A model generated the notes under the pieces. The model was not told where the DNA came from, did no database searches, and saw only the letters and a program-made list of their open reading frames with translations. Of a stretch of DNA of 64,000 nucleotides, positions 9,045-19,164 are shown in pieces (the stretch's first letter is position 1; every line of letters begins with the position of its first letter). The position numbers and the translations under genes are program-made. Origin of the DNA: Pedobacter indicus (GTDB lineage: Bacteria; Bacteroidota; Bacteroidia; Sphingobacteriales; Sphingobacteriaceae); NCBI RefSeq assembly GCF_003449035.1, contig NZ_QRGB01000001.1, positions 3,224,001-3,288,000 of the forward strand, read 5' to 3'.

Positions 9045-12000
9045 TTGCCGCTAGGTATGTACCATTATAACAGTATTATGTTAATAAACCATACCAAACC
9101 ATGGTATCGATCGAAAGGTCGCGCAAGAAAAATAGGCCTAATTATGAAGCTTACAACAATATTTCTCCTTATCGGTCTCCTCCAAGTCAACGCATCCAGC
9201 TTAGCACAGCAAGTTAGCCTGAATGTGAAAAACACCTCACTCAAAAACGTGTTTGATGAAATCAACAAACAAACCGGATACAATTTTTCATGGTCCTCCA
9301 GCACAGTGAACGAGACTGTCAGAGTAGATGTTAATGTGAAGAATGTTCCCTTAACAAACGCGTTGGACCAGTTGTTACACGGGTTGCCGCTAACGTATAC
9401 GATAAAAGGAAAAAACATTCTTGTAAAGGAAAAAGCTAGAATTAATAAAGTAACTAATAGAGTTCCCCAAGATAGAAACGAGCGACAGAATCGGGAAATA
9501 TCAGGCACAGTGTCAGATAAAAATGGAGAGGTCCTTCCCGGGGTAAACATTAATATCAAAGGAAGTTCAACCGGAACGAGTACAGATGAAAACGGATTTT
9601 ATTCTTTACTCATTCCTGAAAATGACGATGTTACGCTGGTCTTTAGTTTTGTTGGCTTTATCGAACAGGAAATTGTAGTTGACCAACAAAGAAACCTGGA
9701 CGTTGAACTTGAGGCGTCGATTGCAGCTTTAGATGAGGTGGTCGTGGTAGGATACGGAACACAAAAGAGAAGTGATGTTACCGGCTCCGTCGCTTCACTA
9801 CCGATGGACAGACTGGATGGTGTTCCCAATGCTAATTTGACCCAGGCTATTCAAGGTGCAATCCCCGGTGTAGCAGTACAAACCACATCAGCCGGAGCTA
9901 CACCGTCAGAATCAATTATGGTCAGAGGACGCAACTCGATAAAGGCTAGTAACGCTCCTTTGGTTGTCATCGATGGAATTGCCGGCAATCTGAGTGATGT
10001 AAATCCGAACGACGTATTGTCCGTTGAGGTTTTAAAAGATGCATCAGCTGCAGCAATTTATGGCTCGAGAGGAAGTAACGGGGTTATCCTAGTCACCACA
10101 AAATCAGGAAATAGTGGTGACACAAAATTAAAATACAGTGGTTTTTTTGCAATGCAACGCTTCGCAAACTTACCTGAAATGATGACTGGAGAGGAATTTT
10201 ATCATTTTAAATTAGAGCGGGAACCGACCTCGATGACCCCTTCGGAACAGGAAGTTTACGACTCAGGGGTATTCGCGGATTGGGCGGACCTTGCTTTACG
10301 CAAAGGGATGAGTACAAATCATAACCTTTCTTTCTCAGGTGCTTTTAAAAATACCAAATATTACATATCCGGAGATTTTTTGAATATAAAGGGACTAGCT
10401 GTAAATGACAACTACAATAAGATTACTACCAGGATAAACGTAGATACAAAATTAAAAGAATGGCTGACTCTCGGTACAAGGACCCAACTTGGATACACCG
10501 ATGCCGGAGGAATTGCCCCAATCTGGGATGGAACTCAGGGTGTTTACACTTACAACCCCTTAACGACCCCATTCGATGAAAACGGGAATCAGAGCATTAA
10601 CCCATGGCCCGAGTACAATACGTACCGTAACCCGTTGATGGGTCTGCTTGCCGAAAACATTGACGAATCTTATCGGGTAGTAACTAATAATTTTGTCGTT
10701 GTTGACTTCCCTTTTGCTGAGGGGTTACAATATAGGATAAATACTGGTGTTAGGTTGGGTGTATCGAATGATGCCACGTATTATGGACGTGATACGCAAA
10801 GAGGAATCTTAGTTAATGGTGACGCTTCTGTAAGCAGAGGTATATCAAGGGACATCGTAATTGAGAATATTATAAATTATAATAGGGAATTTGGCAAACA
10901 TAGTGTTTTTCTGACCGGGGTCTACAGTTTTGAAAACGCTCGAGGTAACACAAATAGTTTAAGCGCACAAGGTTTTCCAAACGACTTTCTAAAATGGTAT
11001 GGTGCTGAACAGGCCTCATTGGTGGTTCCTGGTTTTTCGAACAACGAAACTACTTTATTATCAACCATGGGCCGTATAAATTATTCATACGACAGCCGTT
11101 ACCTCTTGACCCTAACCGGTCGTAGTGATGCTTATTCCGGTTTCGGGGCAAAGACCAAGCGAGGCTTCTTTCCATCAATGGCGCTTGGGTGGAATATAGT
11201 AAATGAAGATTTTTTTTCGTGGAAAGATATCTTTAGTGAACTTAAGCTAAGGGCTTCCATAGGACTTAATGGGAATCAGGCAGTTTCAGCTTATGAGACG
11301 ATCTCACGTTTGGCGTCAGAAGATATCGTAGCCGGATCGACCACTTTGCCTGGGTATATTCCGAGTAAGTTGGGAACTGCCGATCTCGGCTGGGAATCAA
11401 CGAGAACGATGAATATCGGGTTGGATTTCGGAATTTTCAATAATAGACTGGTCGGCGATATCAATGTGTACAAATCGAATACTTTCGATCTGCTCCTTGA
11501 CAGGACGGTTTCCCCTGTAAACGCTGTGCGTTCTATCACTCAAAACATCGGCGAAACCGAAAATAGGGGGCTTGAAATATCATTGATGTCCACCAATATT
11601 TCATCGGATAATTTCAGTTGGACGACCACCGGGAATGTTGCTTTTGTGAAAAACAAGATTATTTCTCTCTATGGGTACAAGGATGAAAACGGAAACGAAA
11701 TAGATGATATTGCCAACCGGTGGTTTATCGGGGAACCAATACGTGTAAATTATGATTATAACTGGATTGGTGTTTGGCAATTGGATGAAGCTGCAGAAGC
11801 GGAAAACCATAATACACAACCAGGATTTATCAAAATCCAAGATGTCTCCGGCCCAGAAGGTTCACCTGATGGCATACTCTCCCCTGCTTACGACAGGATC
11901 ATTATTGGCCAGTTAGACCCAAAAATTACTTGGGGGATGAATAATGCAATTTCGTATAAGGACTTTAGATTGAGTGTATTTGTCTATGGGATGCATGGAA

Positions 12001-12377
12001 TGACCAAGGAAAACACCTTACTTTCTGATGCAGTAGGTAGAACTATACTCTCTAATACTACAAAAAAGAATTGGTGGACACCAGATAACCCAACCAATGA
12101 GTGGTATATGAACCGGCTTGATGCTAATGTCCAAGAAGGATATACTGCCGCCCCTTACGAAAAAGCCGGTTTTGTTAGACTCAAGGACGTATCGCTCGCC
12201 TATAATTTTCCAAAGCATGTATTGTCCCAATTGGGTTTAGGTAGACTTCAGGTTTATGTCTCTGGAAGGAATCTATATACATTCACGAATTTCGGTGGGA
12301 TGGATCCAGAGTTAAATAACCAATTGGATGTTCCGTTGCAAAAAGAATATACCATTGGACTAAATCTAGAATTTTAA
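9045..12377 (+). CDS. SusC/RagA TonB-dependent transporter with STN domain
   Basis: This is an outer-membrane, TonB-driven importer of 1110 residues. The signal peptide follows an N-terminal extension; later Met codons at 9057, 9078 and 9144 (MKLTTIFLLIGLLQ) are possible starts. An STN signalling domain covers about residues 58-125, a CarboxypepD_reg-like domain follows at about 150-230 (ISGTVSDKNGEVLPGV), then a TonB box region (LDEVVVVGYGTQKR), the plug with LVVIDGIAGNLSDVNPND, and a long beta-barrel ending in Phe. The STN domain links it to the upstream ECF/FecR pair. It should partner the SusD encoded next. The substrate is unknown but probably a glycan. Confidence 0.93.
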   Translation: MPLGMYHYNSIMLINHTKPWYRSKGRARKIGLIMKLTTIFLLIGLLQVNASSLAQQVSLNVKNTSLKNVFDEINKQTGYNFSWSSSTVNETVRVDVNVKNVPLTNALDQLLHGLPLTYTIKGKNILVKEKARINKVTNRVPQDRNERQNREISGTVSDKNGEVLPGVNINIKGSSTGTSTDENGFYSLLIPENDDVTLVFSFVGFIEQEIVVDQQRNLDVELEASIAALDEVVVVGYGTQKRSDVTGSVASLPMDRLDGVPNANLTQAIQGAIPGVAVQTTSAGATPSESIMVRGRNSIKASNAPLVVIDGIAGNLSDVNPNDVLSVEVLKDASAAAIYGSRGSNGVILVTTKSGNSGDTKLKYSGFFAMQRFANLPEMMTGEEFYHFKLEREPTSMTPSEQEVYDSGVFADWADLALRKGMSTNHNLSFSGAFKNTKYYISGDFLNIKGLAVNDNYNKITTRINVDTKLKEWLTLGTRTQLGYTDAGGIAPIWDGTQGVYTYNPLTTPFDENGNQSINPWPEYNTYRNPLMGLLAENIDESYRVVTNNFVVVDFPFAEGLQYRINTGVRLGVSNDATYYGRDTQRGILVNGDASVSRGISRDIVIENIINYNREFGKHSVFLTGVYSFENARGNTNSLSAQGFPNDFLKWYGAEQASLVVPGFSNNETTLLSTMGRINYSYDSRYLLTLTGRSDAYSGFGAKTKRGFFPSMALGWNIVNEDFFSWKDIFSELKLRASIGLNGNQAVSAYETISRLASEDIVAGSTTLPGYIPSKLGTADLGWESTRTMNIGLDFGIFNNRLVGDINVYKSNTFDLLLDRTVSPVNAVRSITQNIGETENRGLEISLMSTNISSDNFSWTTTGNVAFVKNKIISLYGYKDENGNEIDDIANRWFIGEPIRVNYDYNWIGVWQLDEAAEAENHNTQPGFIKIQDVSGPEGSPDGILSPAYDRIIIGQLDPKITWGMNNAISYKDFRLSVFVYGMHGMTKENTLLSDAVGRTILSNTTKKNWWTPDNPTNEWYMNRLDANVQEGYTAAPYEKAGFVRLKDVSLAYNFPKHVLSQLGLGRLQVYVSGRNLYTFTNFGGMDPELNNQLDVPLQKEYTIGLNLEF

Positions 12378-12396
12378 ATTTTTAAGATAGTATATT

Positions 12397-14088
12397 ATGA
12401 AAAAGATAATAAATATTGTTCTTGTTTTTATTGTATTCTTTTTTGCTCAATCCTGCTCTGAACAAAAATGGTTGGAAGAAGATCCACCACATTTGATCAC
12501 CACAGAAACACTTTATACAAGTTTAAGCGGATTTGAAGCAGGACTTAACGGATTGTACGCACTGGTTAGAGGGGAGCGCGAAGGAAGAGATGGTACTACT
12601 GAAAATTTAAGAGCTGATATCGCTATGCTCGGAACAGATAATATCGTTCCTAATCAAAGAGGGGGAATTGGATTTATTGCGCTAACATGGAATACGCGAA
12701 ATGTTTCAACGGATTCTAACCTTAGTAGCATTTTCTTATGGTTATATCAGATAATTAATGCTGCAAATACAATTATTAACCAGGCAGAAAACAGAACCGA
12801 TATAGACTGGAATGGAGCGCCCGGAACTGAAGAAACAAATCGGACCAGAGTAATAGCAGAAGCAAAAGCTCTACGGGCTTGGGCGTACAGACATCTGACT
12901 TTCTGTTGGGGCGATGTTCCGCTTAGCCTCGAAGAGTCAACCGGCTCGAATATAAAAACCGACTGGACACGTACGTCAGTAGCAGAAATTCGAAACCAGA
13001 TGAAAGCCGATTGGCTGTTTGCCGAACAATATCTTGAAGTGGAACCACCAGTGCGGGGAAAAATTAGCAAAGGGGCTGTTCAGCATTACCTGTCTGAATT
13101 GTACCTGACTACTGGAAAACCAGATAGCGCTTTGATTTGGGCGGATAAATGTATCAATACTCCCAACTATGAGCTTGTGACACAACGGTACGGAGTGAGG
13201 GCAGGCCAACCAGGCGTCACCTTTATGGATATGTTCTATGAGGGCAATGTCAACAGAGAAGAAGGAAATACAGAAGCATTATGGGTGTGGCAGTGGGAAT
13301 ATAATGTTGTTGGAGGGGGTGGTGATGGCGGCAGCATCATGCGGAGGTATCACAACGCTACCAATCAACATGTACAAATTATGGTCAATGGTGTCGTTCC
13401 CTTAAAACATACCGTTGAAAGAGGAGGCATCGGGATAGGACGAGAACAACCCACTAAATGGGCAATTGATTTATATGAAACGCAAGACGAACGCGGCTCT
13501 AATTATGCCATAAGGAAATACTACATATTGAAAACAGCAGCAGAAAACGCACCGGCTCCTGCGGATAACTTGCCTCCAGGGTATAAGTACGGAGATACAT
13601 TAAAATTGAGTTGGGAAAATGATTTAACCGGCCTAGGGAATGGCGTCGTCAATAATTATCCGTTTATCCGGAAATATGATACGATGACCCCAGATGTGAA
13701 TGCCTTACGAGGTTCATACAACGATCAGCCTTATCTTCGACTTGCCGAAACTTATCTTCTCAAAGCAGAGGCCCAATTACGATTAGGAAATACCGCTGGT
13801 GCAGCTGAAACCGTCAACATCGTCAGGAGAAGAGCTAAGGCCAGTGAGATATCAGCATCCGATGTAACTATCGACTTCATCCTAGATGAACGCTCCAGGG
13901 AACTGATCGGAGAGGAACACCGGCGTTACACATTGCTCCGGACGGGCAAGTGGCTGGAGCGCGTAAAAGCACATAACTTCCGTGGGGGACAGACGGCGGT
14001 CGCCCGAGATACACTTTATCCGATTCCTCAGCTTGTTATTGATGCTAACCTGACAGAAAAAATGCCACAAAACCCTGGTTTTAATTGA
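12397..14088 (+). CDS. SusD/RagB nutrient-binding lipoprotein
   Basis: This 563-residue surface lipoprotein has a signal peptide ending in a lipobox (FAQSCSE, Cys20). The N-terminal SusD-like part holds the usual first helices (ALRAWAYRHLTFCWGDVPL). The C-terminal SusD/RagB domain ends with LRLAETYLLKAEAQLRLGN and ERSRELIGEEHRRYTLLRTG, both family signatures. It would act as the lid that captures substrate over the SusC barrel encoded 20 nt upstream. Co-transcription with SusC and the following phosphodiester glycosidase gene is likely. Confidence 0.93.
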   Translation: MKKIINIVLVFIVFFFAQSCSEQKWLEEDPPHLITTETLYTSLSGFEAGLNGLYALVRGEREGRDGTTENLRADIAMLGTDNIVPNQRGGIGFIALTWNTRNVSTDSNLSSIFLWLYQIINAANTIINQAENRTDIDWNGAPGTEETNRTRVIAEAKALRAWAYRHLTFCWGDVPLSLEESTGSNIKTDWTRTSVAEIRNQMKADWLFAEQYLEVEPPVRGKISKGAVQHYLSELYLTTGKPDSALIWADKCINTPNYELVTQRYGVRAGQPGVTFMDMFYEGNVNREEGNTEALWVWQWEYNVVGGGGDGGSIMRRYHNATNQHVQIMVNGVVPLKHTVERGGIGIGREQPTKWAIDLYETQDERGSNYAIRKYYILKTAAENAPAPADNLPPGYKYGDTLKLSWENDLTGLGNGVVNNYPFIRKYDTMTPDVNALRGSYNDQPYLRLAETYLLKAEAQLRLGNTAGAAETVNIVRRRAKASEISASDVTIDFILDERSRELIGEEHRRYTLLRTGKWLERVKAHNFRGGQTAVARDTLYPIPQLVIDANLTEKMPQNPGFN

Positions 14089-14103
14089 TAAATAAAAAAC
14101 AAC

Positions 14104-15702
14104 ATGAAAGCTCTCTTTTTTTATCTTTTTAAGGTGACCACATTGATGATCGTAATATCAACCTTCGCTGCATCGTGTGATACATATATGGTCAAAAGCG
14201 AAGAAATTACTCCCGAAATGAAGATGGTCACAAATTCTATTTCACCTACAGATATTTCCGTGGATTGGAACAATTGGAATAACGGCGACATTTATAATGT
14301 CGCTATGGCCATAGCGGACTTCGGCGATATCAATAACTTTACACAAGCTGAACAGGCTCGGACCTTAATTTCTCTAAACAGATTACGTGTAACGTTATTG
14401 AAAGATGTAAATGGGGCATCAGGGGGTGTGATCACCAACACTATGGTAGATGAAAGTGACGGATTTGAGTTGAATTATAAAGTAAAATTCCATGCAGACT
14501 TCGACTTTGCGCAAAACGGAGGTCGAGTAGGTTGGGGATTGAATATTGGTGACGGAGCCAACGGAGTGCCCGCTGGTGATGGTGGTACCTTTCGCTTGGC
14601 CTGGGATACCGATGCTAATGGAAATACATATTTCAAACCCTACATTTACCATGCGGATCAGGCTGGCACATCTGGCGATGATTTCGATGTGCGATATCCT
14701 GCGGCAGGCAATATTCGCGGAAGTGTTTGGTATAATATAAGAATGGTATTCAGAGCAAATACCGGGCTTGACACGAATGGTAGAGCAGAACTCTATATCA
14801 ATGACGTTCCTATATTAAAAACTGCTATACGATGGACAAAAAATGATTCTAAGAGAAAAGTGAACCAATTACTCTTTGCAAACTACCGTTCAGGTGCAGG
14901 CAGTGAATCACCAGTGAACGCGAACGTATGGTTTGATGATTTCAATTTAAAAAGCACCATACCAAATTATACACCTTCATGGTGCGATAGTGTTACAACA
15001 GTTACCAATCTCTTTGATCCTGTATCGGGCACCTATTATAATTTGACGGAGTTAGATGCAAGCAAAGTTGATTTAAAAATGGCGCTCGCCGACAAGATTA
15101 CTGGCGAGACCGGAACTGAATTTGCTGATAGAACGAATTGTTGCGTGGCTTTTAACGCATCAATGGGAGTAAGCAACCTTCCGGATGGCGAAAGGCAGGC
15201 TGTTGGAATTCAGATTATTGACGGGGATATTATCCAGGAACGATCAACAATTCGATATACGTTAGGCATAAAAGATAATAACCAGCTTGTTTCTTATGAG
15301 GTTGAGGAAACAGCGGAAGATATTGTAAACGACGGGGCAAAATATGCACTTACAGCCTTTACTCCTCTCATACAAAATCATCAAGCTGTATCAGAAGAAA
15401 TTCTGAACTCGGTTAAGAACTATAGCAGAAATACCGATCCAAGGCAGGTTATTGCTCAATATGACAACGGGAACATCTTAATTTTCAGTTGCGGCGGACG
15501 AGGTTTTGGTGGAGTAGGCATGAGTGCGAGGGATGTTATCCGAATTCTATCTGCACTTAATGTTAAGTTTGCATTTATGCTTGACGGTGGAGGGAGTGTG
15601 ACAACGATGGTCAATGGGGAACGGATTACACCACTTATTGACGGTAGTGGAACGTTAGAACGACCTCGCCCCAACTGGCTGTATGTGGAAAATAAAGACT
15701 AG
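14104..15702 (+). CDS. Lipoprotein: PL14-like domain plus phosphodiester glycosidase (NAGPA) domain
   Basis: This is a 532-residue predicted lipoprotein (lipobox FAASCDT). Residues about 115-300 look like a concanavalin-type jelly roll of the polysaccharide lyase 14 kind, with DGFELNYKVKFHADFDF, GGTFRLAWDTDANGN, VWYNIRMVFRANTG and NVWFDDFNL. Residues about 330-530 match the phosphodiester glycosidase (NAGPA/DUF2233) family, with FNASMGVSNL, LIFSCGGRGFGGVG, FAFMLDGGGSVTTMVNG and the terminal RPRPNWLYV. NAGPA enzymes cleave sugar-1-phosphodiesters. The gene is 15 nt after the SusD stop, so the locus may target a phosphodiester-containing glycan. The two-domain fusion is noteworthy. The family call is good for the C-terminal half and moderate for the N-terminal half. 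Confidence 0.8.
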   Translation: MKALFFYLFKVTTLMIVISTFAASCDTYMVKSEEITPEMKMVTNSISPTDISVDWNNWNNGDIYNVAMAIADFGDINNFTQAEQARTLISLNRLRVTLLKDVNGASGGVITNTMVDESDGFELNYKVKFHADFDFAQNGGRVGWGLNIGDGANGVPAGDGGTFRLAWDTDANGNTYFKPYIYHADQAGTSGDDFDVRYPAAGNIRGSVWYNIRMVFRANTGLDTNGRAELYINDVPILKTAIRWTKNDSKRKVNQLLFANYRSGAGSESPVNANVWFDDFNLKSTIPNYTPSWCDSVTTVTNLFDPVSGTYYNLTELDASKVDLKMALADKITGETGTEFADRTNCCVAFNASMGVSNLPDGERQAVGIQIIDGDIIQERSTIRYTLGIKDNNQLVSYEVEETAEDIVNDGAKYALTAFTPLIQNHQAVSEEILNSVKNYSRNTDPRQVIAQYDNGNILIFSCGGRGFGGVGMSARDVIRILSALNVKFAFMLDGGGSVTTMVNGERITPLIDGSGTLERPRPNWLYVENKD

Positions 15703-15721
15703 TGATTTTAGTGAATGAACA

Positions 15722-15761
15722 TTTGCTGCTCTGCCTTCCTATTTAAAGGTAGAGCAGCAAA
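15722..15761. terminator. Bidirectional terminator between converging genes
   Basis: A 16-nt stem (15722-15737 with 15746-15761, one G.U-type mismatch) has an 8-nt loop and A/T-rich flanks. It lies between the converging glycosidase and SGNH hydrolase genes and can serve both. Confidence 0.75.
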
Positions 15762-15769
15762 ATGTTTAA

Positions 15770-16876
15770 TCATAGTTCCATTTTAAGAATCTCCATAATC
15801 CTAGGTTCTATTACTTGTAACATACGATCAAACCCAAGATCGGTTGGATGTGTACCATCGACAGAACCTTCATGATCGTCACCTAAGAAATCATCCGAAG
15901 GTATAAAATAGAGACTTTCAATTCCTGATCTCTTTAGTTTCTCGACTTCTTCTAAAATATTTTCATTTTGTTGCGCAACGTTAGCTTCAGTTCGGAGATT
16001 AAAATTTCCACTTTCCCGAAATACACTTTGCATGACAATAATCGGAGCATCGGGATGGTTCTGCCGGATCGTCCGAATCAAATATGCTGTTCGCTGGGTG
16101 ATTTCTTCCGGTGAACTATTCGGTACACAATCTAGTATAAAAGCATCTGCCTGCATCTCAGCGATCATGTCTGCCACAGGTTTTTCCATTTTGGCACTTG
16201 CCCCCATTCCGAGATTCAAAAAATTCAATCCCGTCATCCGAGAAAGCCTAGCCGGATAAGCCATACCTGGTCGACTGGCCGCTGCACCCTGGACTATACT
16301 AGAGCCGTATATTAAAATCCTCTTTTTGAAAGGTTGCTTTCCGGGGCGGATGTAAGCATTTTCCTCAACACCAATAGATACGCTCGTCGCTTCGTTATAT
16401 AATGGTAAATATAACAGACACTCTTTTTCCTCTGTATCCATGTACCTGGCTAGAGTGGTACTAAAGCACTCCTTTCCTACTTGAGGTCGTGCGACGCCCG
16501 CATAGACCCATTGTCCATCTTTTTTAATATAAAGGTCCATTCCCCGATATGCAACTTCCGTCATGGTTGCTGAAGTCGGACTGCCCTCTGTGCACCATTT
16601 AGCAGTTATTTGCGTACTGTTGGTTACAAAAGATATCGCAATGCCAGCTGAATGAACAACTCGTTCTTTTACATTAGATGGAAGTTCCGAATATTGCAAC
16701 GTATCCACCCGTTGAAACGGCTTAGGAGTAGGAACAATTTTACCGACAACCGTCAGTTTTTCTGCAGGCGTATATACGTTTTGCTCAGATTGAGCGTAAA
16801 TAATGGATACGTGAAAAGTAAATACCCAAATACAAATATTCACTATAATATACCACGATTGGTGTTTTTTGTTCAT
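15770..16876 (-). CDS. Secreted SGNH/GDSL hydrolase
   Basis: This is a 368-residue exported esterase-like protein with a signal peptide ending near IIYAQSE. An N-terminal jelly-roll-like domain at about 30-180 (ITAKWCTEGSPTSA, GVARPQVGKE) precedes the SGNH fold. The nucleophile Ser is in ILIYGSSIVQGAA, which replaces the usual GDS. LNLGMGASA is block II, and the Asp/His pair is in SVDGTHPTDLGF. The family removes acetyl or other acyl groups from glycans, among other substrates. It is the last gene of a probable operon, 18 nt after the acylase gene. Confidence 0.88.
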   Translation of the reverse strand: MNKKHQSWYIIVNICIWVFTFHVSIIYAQSEQNVYTPAEKLTVVGKIVPTPKPFQRVDTLQYSELPSNVKERVVHSAGIAISFVTNSTQITAKWCTEGSPTSATMTEVAYRGMDLYIKKDGQWVYAGVARPQVGKECFSTTLARYMDTEEKECLLYLPLYNEATSVSIGVEENAYIRPGKQPFKKRILIYGSSIVQGAAASRPGMAYPARLSRMTGLNFLNLGMGASAKMEKPVADMIAEMQADAFILDCVPNSSPEEITQRTAYLIRTIRQNHPDAPIIVMQSVFRESGNFNLRTEANVAQQNENILEEVEKLKRSGIESLYFIPSDDFLGDDHEGSVDGTHPTDLGFDRMLQVIEPRIMEILKMEL

Positions 16877-16894
16877 CTTATATTATTAATCTAT

Positions 16895-19144
16895 TTAATT
16901 TATCCTAACCTTCACTTCTTCGCCCGGGTGAAACTCCAATATGGTTTGTTTTTCAATATCCTCTTCGCTATAAGCTACTTTTTTCATTTTATTCTCAGTG
17001 AACATTTTAAGCTGGTCAGCATAATACGGAGAGTCTTCACGAGTACTGTTACCATAAGCAAGTACAGAATAAGCGCGGGGAGTATCGTCAAATTCAATTG
17101 CTAGAACCCAGCCATCGCCTCCACGGACCTGTAACTTTTTATCATCTTCTTTGTGATCTACATACCAAAGCACACGAAAAGCACCCAGATCACCCGTAGC
17201 ACCCCCGACTGGATAGTCTTGATCACCAATCTTTGCACGGTGTACTTCTCCCCAGCGTAAGTTCCAATCTCCATATCGTTCTTTACAAGCCTCTATAGCC
17301 CATAAGAACGCAGCAACCGCATTTTCGCTATTAGCTAACCCGTTTGGCGTTGTTGTAGGTTTATCGAAAGACCAGGCTTCTTTGAACAAAGATGTTGGAT
17401 CTGCTTTGTACCCGGCTGATTCAGGTGTTGCAGGAATGTCTTTTCCGTCACTAGCAAGCTCGACATATCGCTCCCACCAGGTTTTAAATAATATGCCGCC
17501 ACGACTTTTGGCTGCAACGGTATTATCCCACTTCTTCATGTGTTTTAACGCTTTGGCCACCTCCCCTTTAGGTTGAGTTCTTTGCACAGCTTCGATTAAA
17601 TCTGGTTTGACCCGATCAGCTAACAACACACGCATATCATGCTTGAGCTTGATAACTTCTTCTAATGAAAGCACATCATCCTGACCGATGAGCTGCAATG
17701 AAAGCTGACTTCTAAGCCTTAATCGCGGTTCATCAAAATTGTCTGGATAATCTTCCGGTCTCAAGATTTCGTTTAAGTTTGTAAAATGAAACGGATCGTT
17801 TTCATTGCGCAAATATCCTCCTTCGGGGTTTAAAAGCTGTGGAAGTGCATCCCAATCCACCACTTCTTTCCAGATCTGATTACTCGATTGCACAGAAACA
17901 GCGGTTGTGTCTCCTCCATTAGGTAGTGGCAAATCCGGAACAGAGGCATTCCATACATAAAAGATATTTCCATCTCCATCGGCATAAGTAAAATTCGAAG
18001 TTTGCTTGGCTTGCATGCGCATCGCATCTTTCCATTCTTCCAGATTCGTTGCCTTCATCATCCGCAAAAACTGTTGATCGGTTCGATATTCACCTTCGCC
18101 AGCTGCTCGGATGATGTAAATATTATTCTCATCCCGATGAATAACCGGTCCATAAGGTGTGAACCAAAAATCACGAGAAGCCTGCTCAACCCCATTCTTT
18201 GTTTTATAGTCTACCATTACGGTTTTCTTTTCCAAGAAATGGGATTTTCCATCAAGCAGATAGGCATCAGGGTTTGATGAATCGACTTGTAAGGCATAGA
18301 TTTCATCAATATCGGGGTAATTGTTAGTCGTAGACCAACCCAAATGTTCATTAAAGCCACCAACAATGCCCAAGGGATTGCCCATGCGAAAATCTCCATA
18401 GAAATCAAACTTACCCGGTACGGTCATATGAGCTTCATAATAACCAGCGCCCCAAGAAAGATGGGGGTTTCTAACCAGGATCGCTTTGCCCGATCGGGTA
18501 CGCTCGGGCGCCAGTGCCCAAACATTTGAGCCGACATCTGGGTGGACATCTTTACTGTGCGAAGCCAAGCGAGCAAAGACATTCCTATCCTTACCTGCTA
18601 TCTCCTGCTGTTGTGTCTTATTTAGTGAACGGATAAAATCACGCACTGCACTGCCGCTGTGAGTACCAATGCTTTTAGCGTGGACATCCATCGCCTTGAA
18701 ATTGGGCTTTACCCATTCTTCAAACTCATCTGGATATGTTTCAATGTATTTATTGACTCCTGCTGCATAGCCTTCCAGTAGATCTTTCGTGTCCTGATCC
18801 AACAGATCGAAAGTTTCCTCCGCTCTCGCATAGCGCAGTTTAGCTGCGGCATCGCGGTCAATCTGATCTGCCATGAGGCTATCATCTAATGCCTCGGTTA
18901 AAGCCCATTCACCTTTCGCTTGAATTAAGCCATCTATTACACTCCTCCCATAATCCTGCACCTGTAAGTAAGCCATGGCAAATGATGCAGCTTTGATGTT
19001 CTCTGCTTTGATGTGGGGCACACCGTAACCTGTACGGCGGATAACGACTTGCTCGGCAAGGTCTTGTGCCGCAACCATCGTAGAGAGAGTTAGGCCAATA
19101 ATTAAGAATCCGATTGATCTGCTAATTTGATTTCGTTTAAACAT
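16895..19144 (-). CDS. Penicillin acylase-family Ntn hydrolase (AHL-acylase-like)
   Basis: This 749-residue exported amidase of the N-terminal-nucleophile superfamily has a signal peptide ending near MVAAQD. The alpha part carries RTGYGVPHIKAENIKAASFA. The expected autocatalytic site is Gly-Ser in PDVGSNVWALAPERTRSGK, whose Ser would become the nucleophile of the beta chain. The oxyanion and binding segment NPHLSW and WSTTNNYPD are also typical. The length fits PvdQ/QuiP-like acylases, but beta-lactam, lactone or lipid substrates cannot be separated by eye. It sits 20 nt after a racemase-like lipoprotein gene and 18 nt before an SGNH hydrolase gene, so all three appear co-transcribed. Confidence 0.9.
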   Translation of the reverse strand: MFKRNQISRSIGFLIIGLTLSTMVAAQDLAEQVVIRRTGYGVPHIKAENIKAASFAMAYLQVQDYGRSVIDGLIQAKGEWALTEALDDSLMADQIDRDAAAKLRYARAEETFDLLDQDTKDLLEGYAAGVNKYIETYPDEFEEWVKPNFKAMDVHAKSIGTHSGSAVRDFIRSLNKTQQQEIAGKDRNVFARLASHSKDVHPDVGSNVWALAPERTRSGKAILVRNPHLSWGAGYYEAHMTVPGKFDFYGDFRMGNPLGIVGGFNEHLGWSTTNNYPDIDEIYALQVDSSNPDAYLLDGKSHFLEKKTVMVDYKTKNGVEQASRDFWFTPYGPVIHRDENNIYIIRAAGEGEYRTDQQFLRMMKATNLEEWKDAMRMQAKQTSNFTYADGDGNIFYVWNASVPDLPLPNGGDTTAVSVQSSNQIWKEVVDWDALPQLLNPEGGYLRNENDPFHFTNLNEILRPEDYPDNFDEPRLRLRSQLSLQLIGQDDVLSLEEVIKLKHDMRVLLADRVKPDLIEAVQRTQPKGEVAKALKHMKKWDNTVAAKSRGGILFKTWWERYVELASDGKDIPATPESAGYKADPTSLFKEAWSFDKPTTTPNGLANSENAVAAFLWAIEACKERYGDWNLRWGEVHRAKIGDQDYPVGGATGDLGAFRVLWYVDHKEDDKKLQVRGGDGWVLAIEFDDTPRAYSVLAYGNSTREDSPYYADQLKMFTENKMKKVAYSEEDIEKQTILEFHPGEEVKVRIN

Positions 19145-19164
19145 AAGATGGAGTTGGCTTTAGA

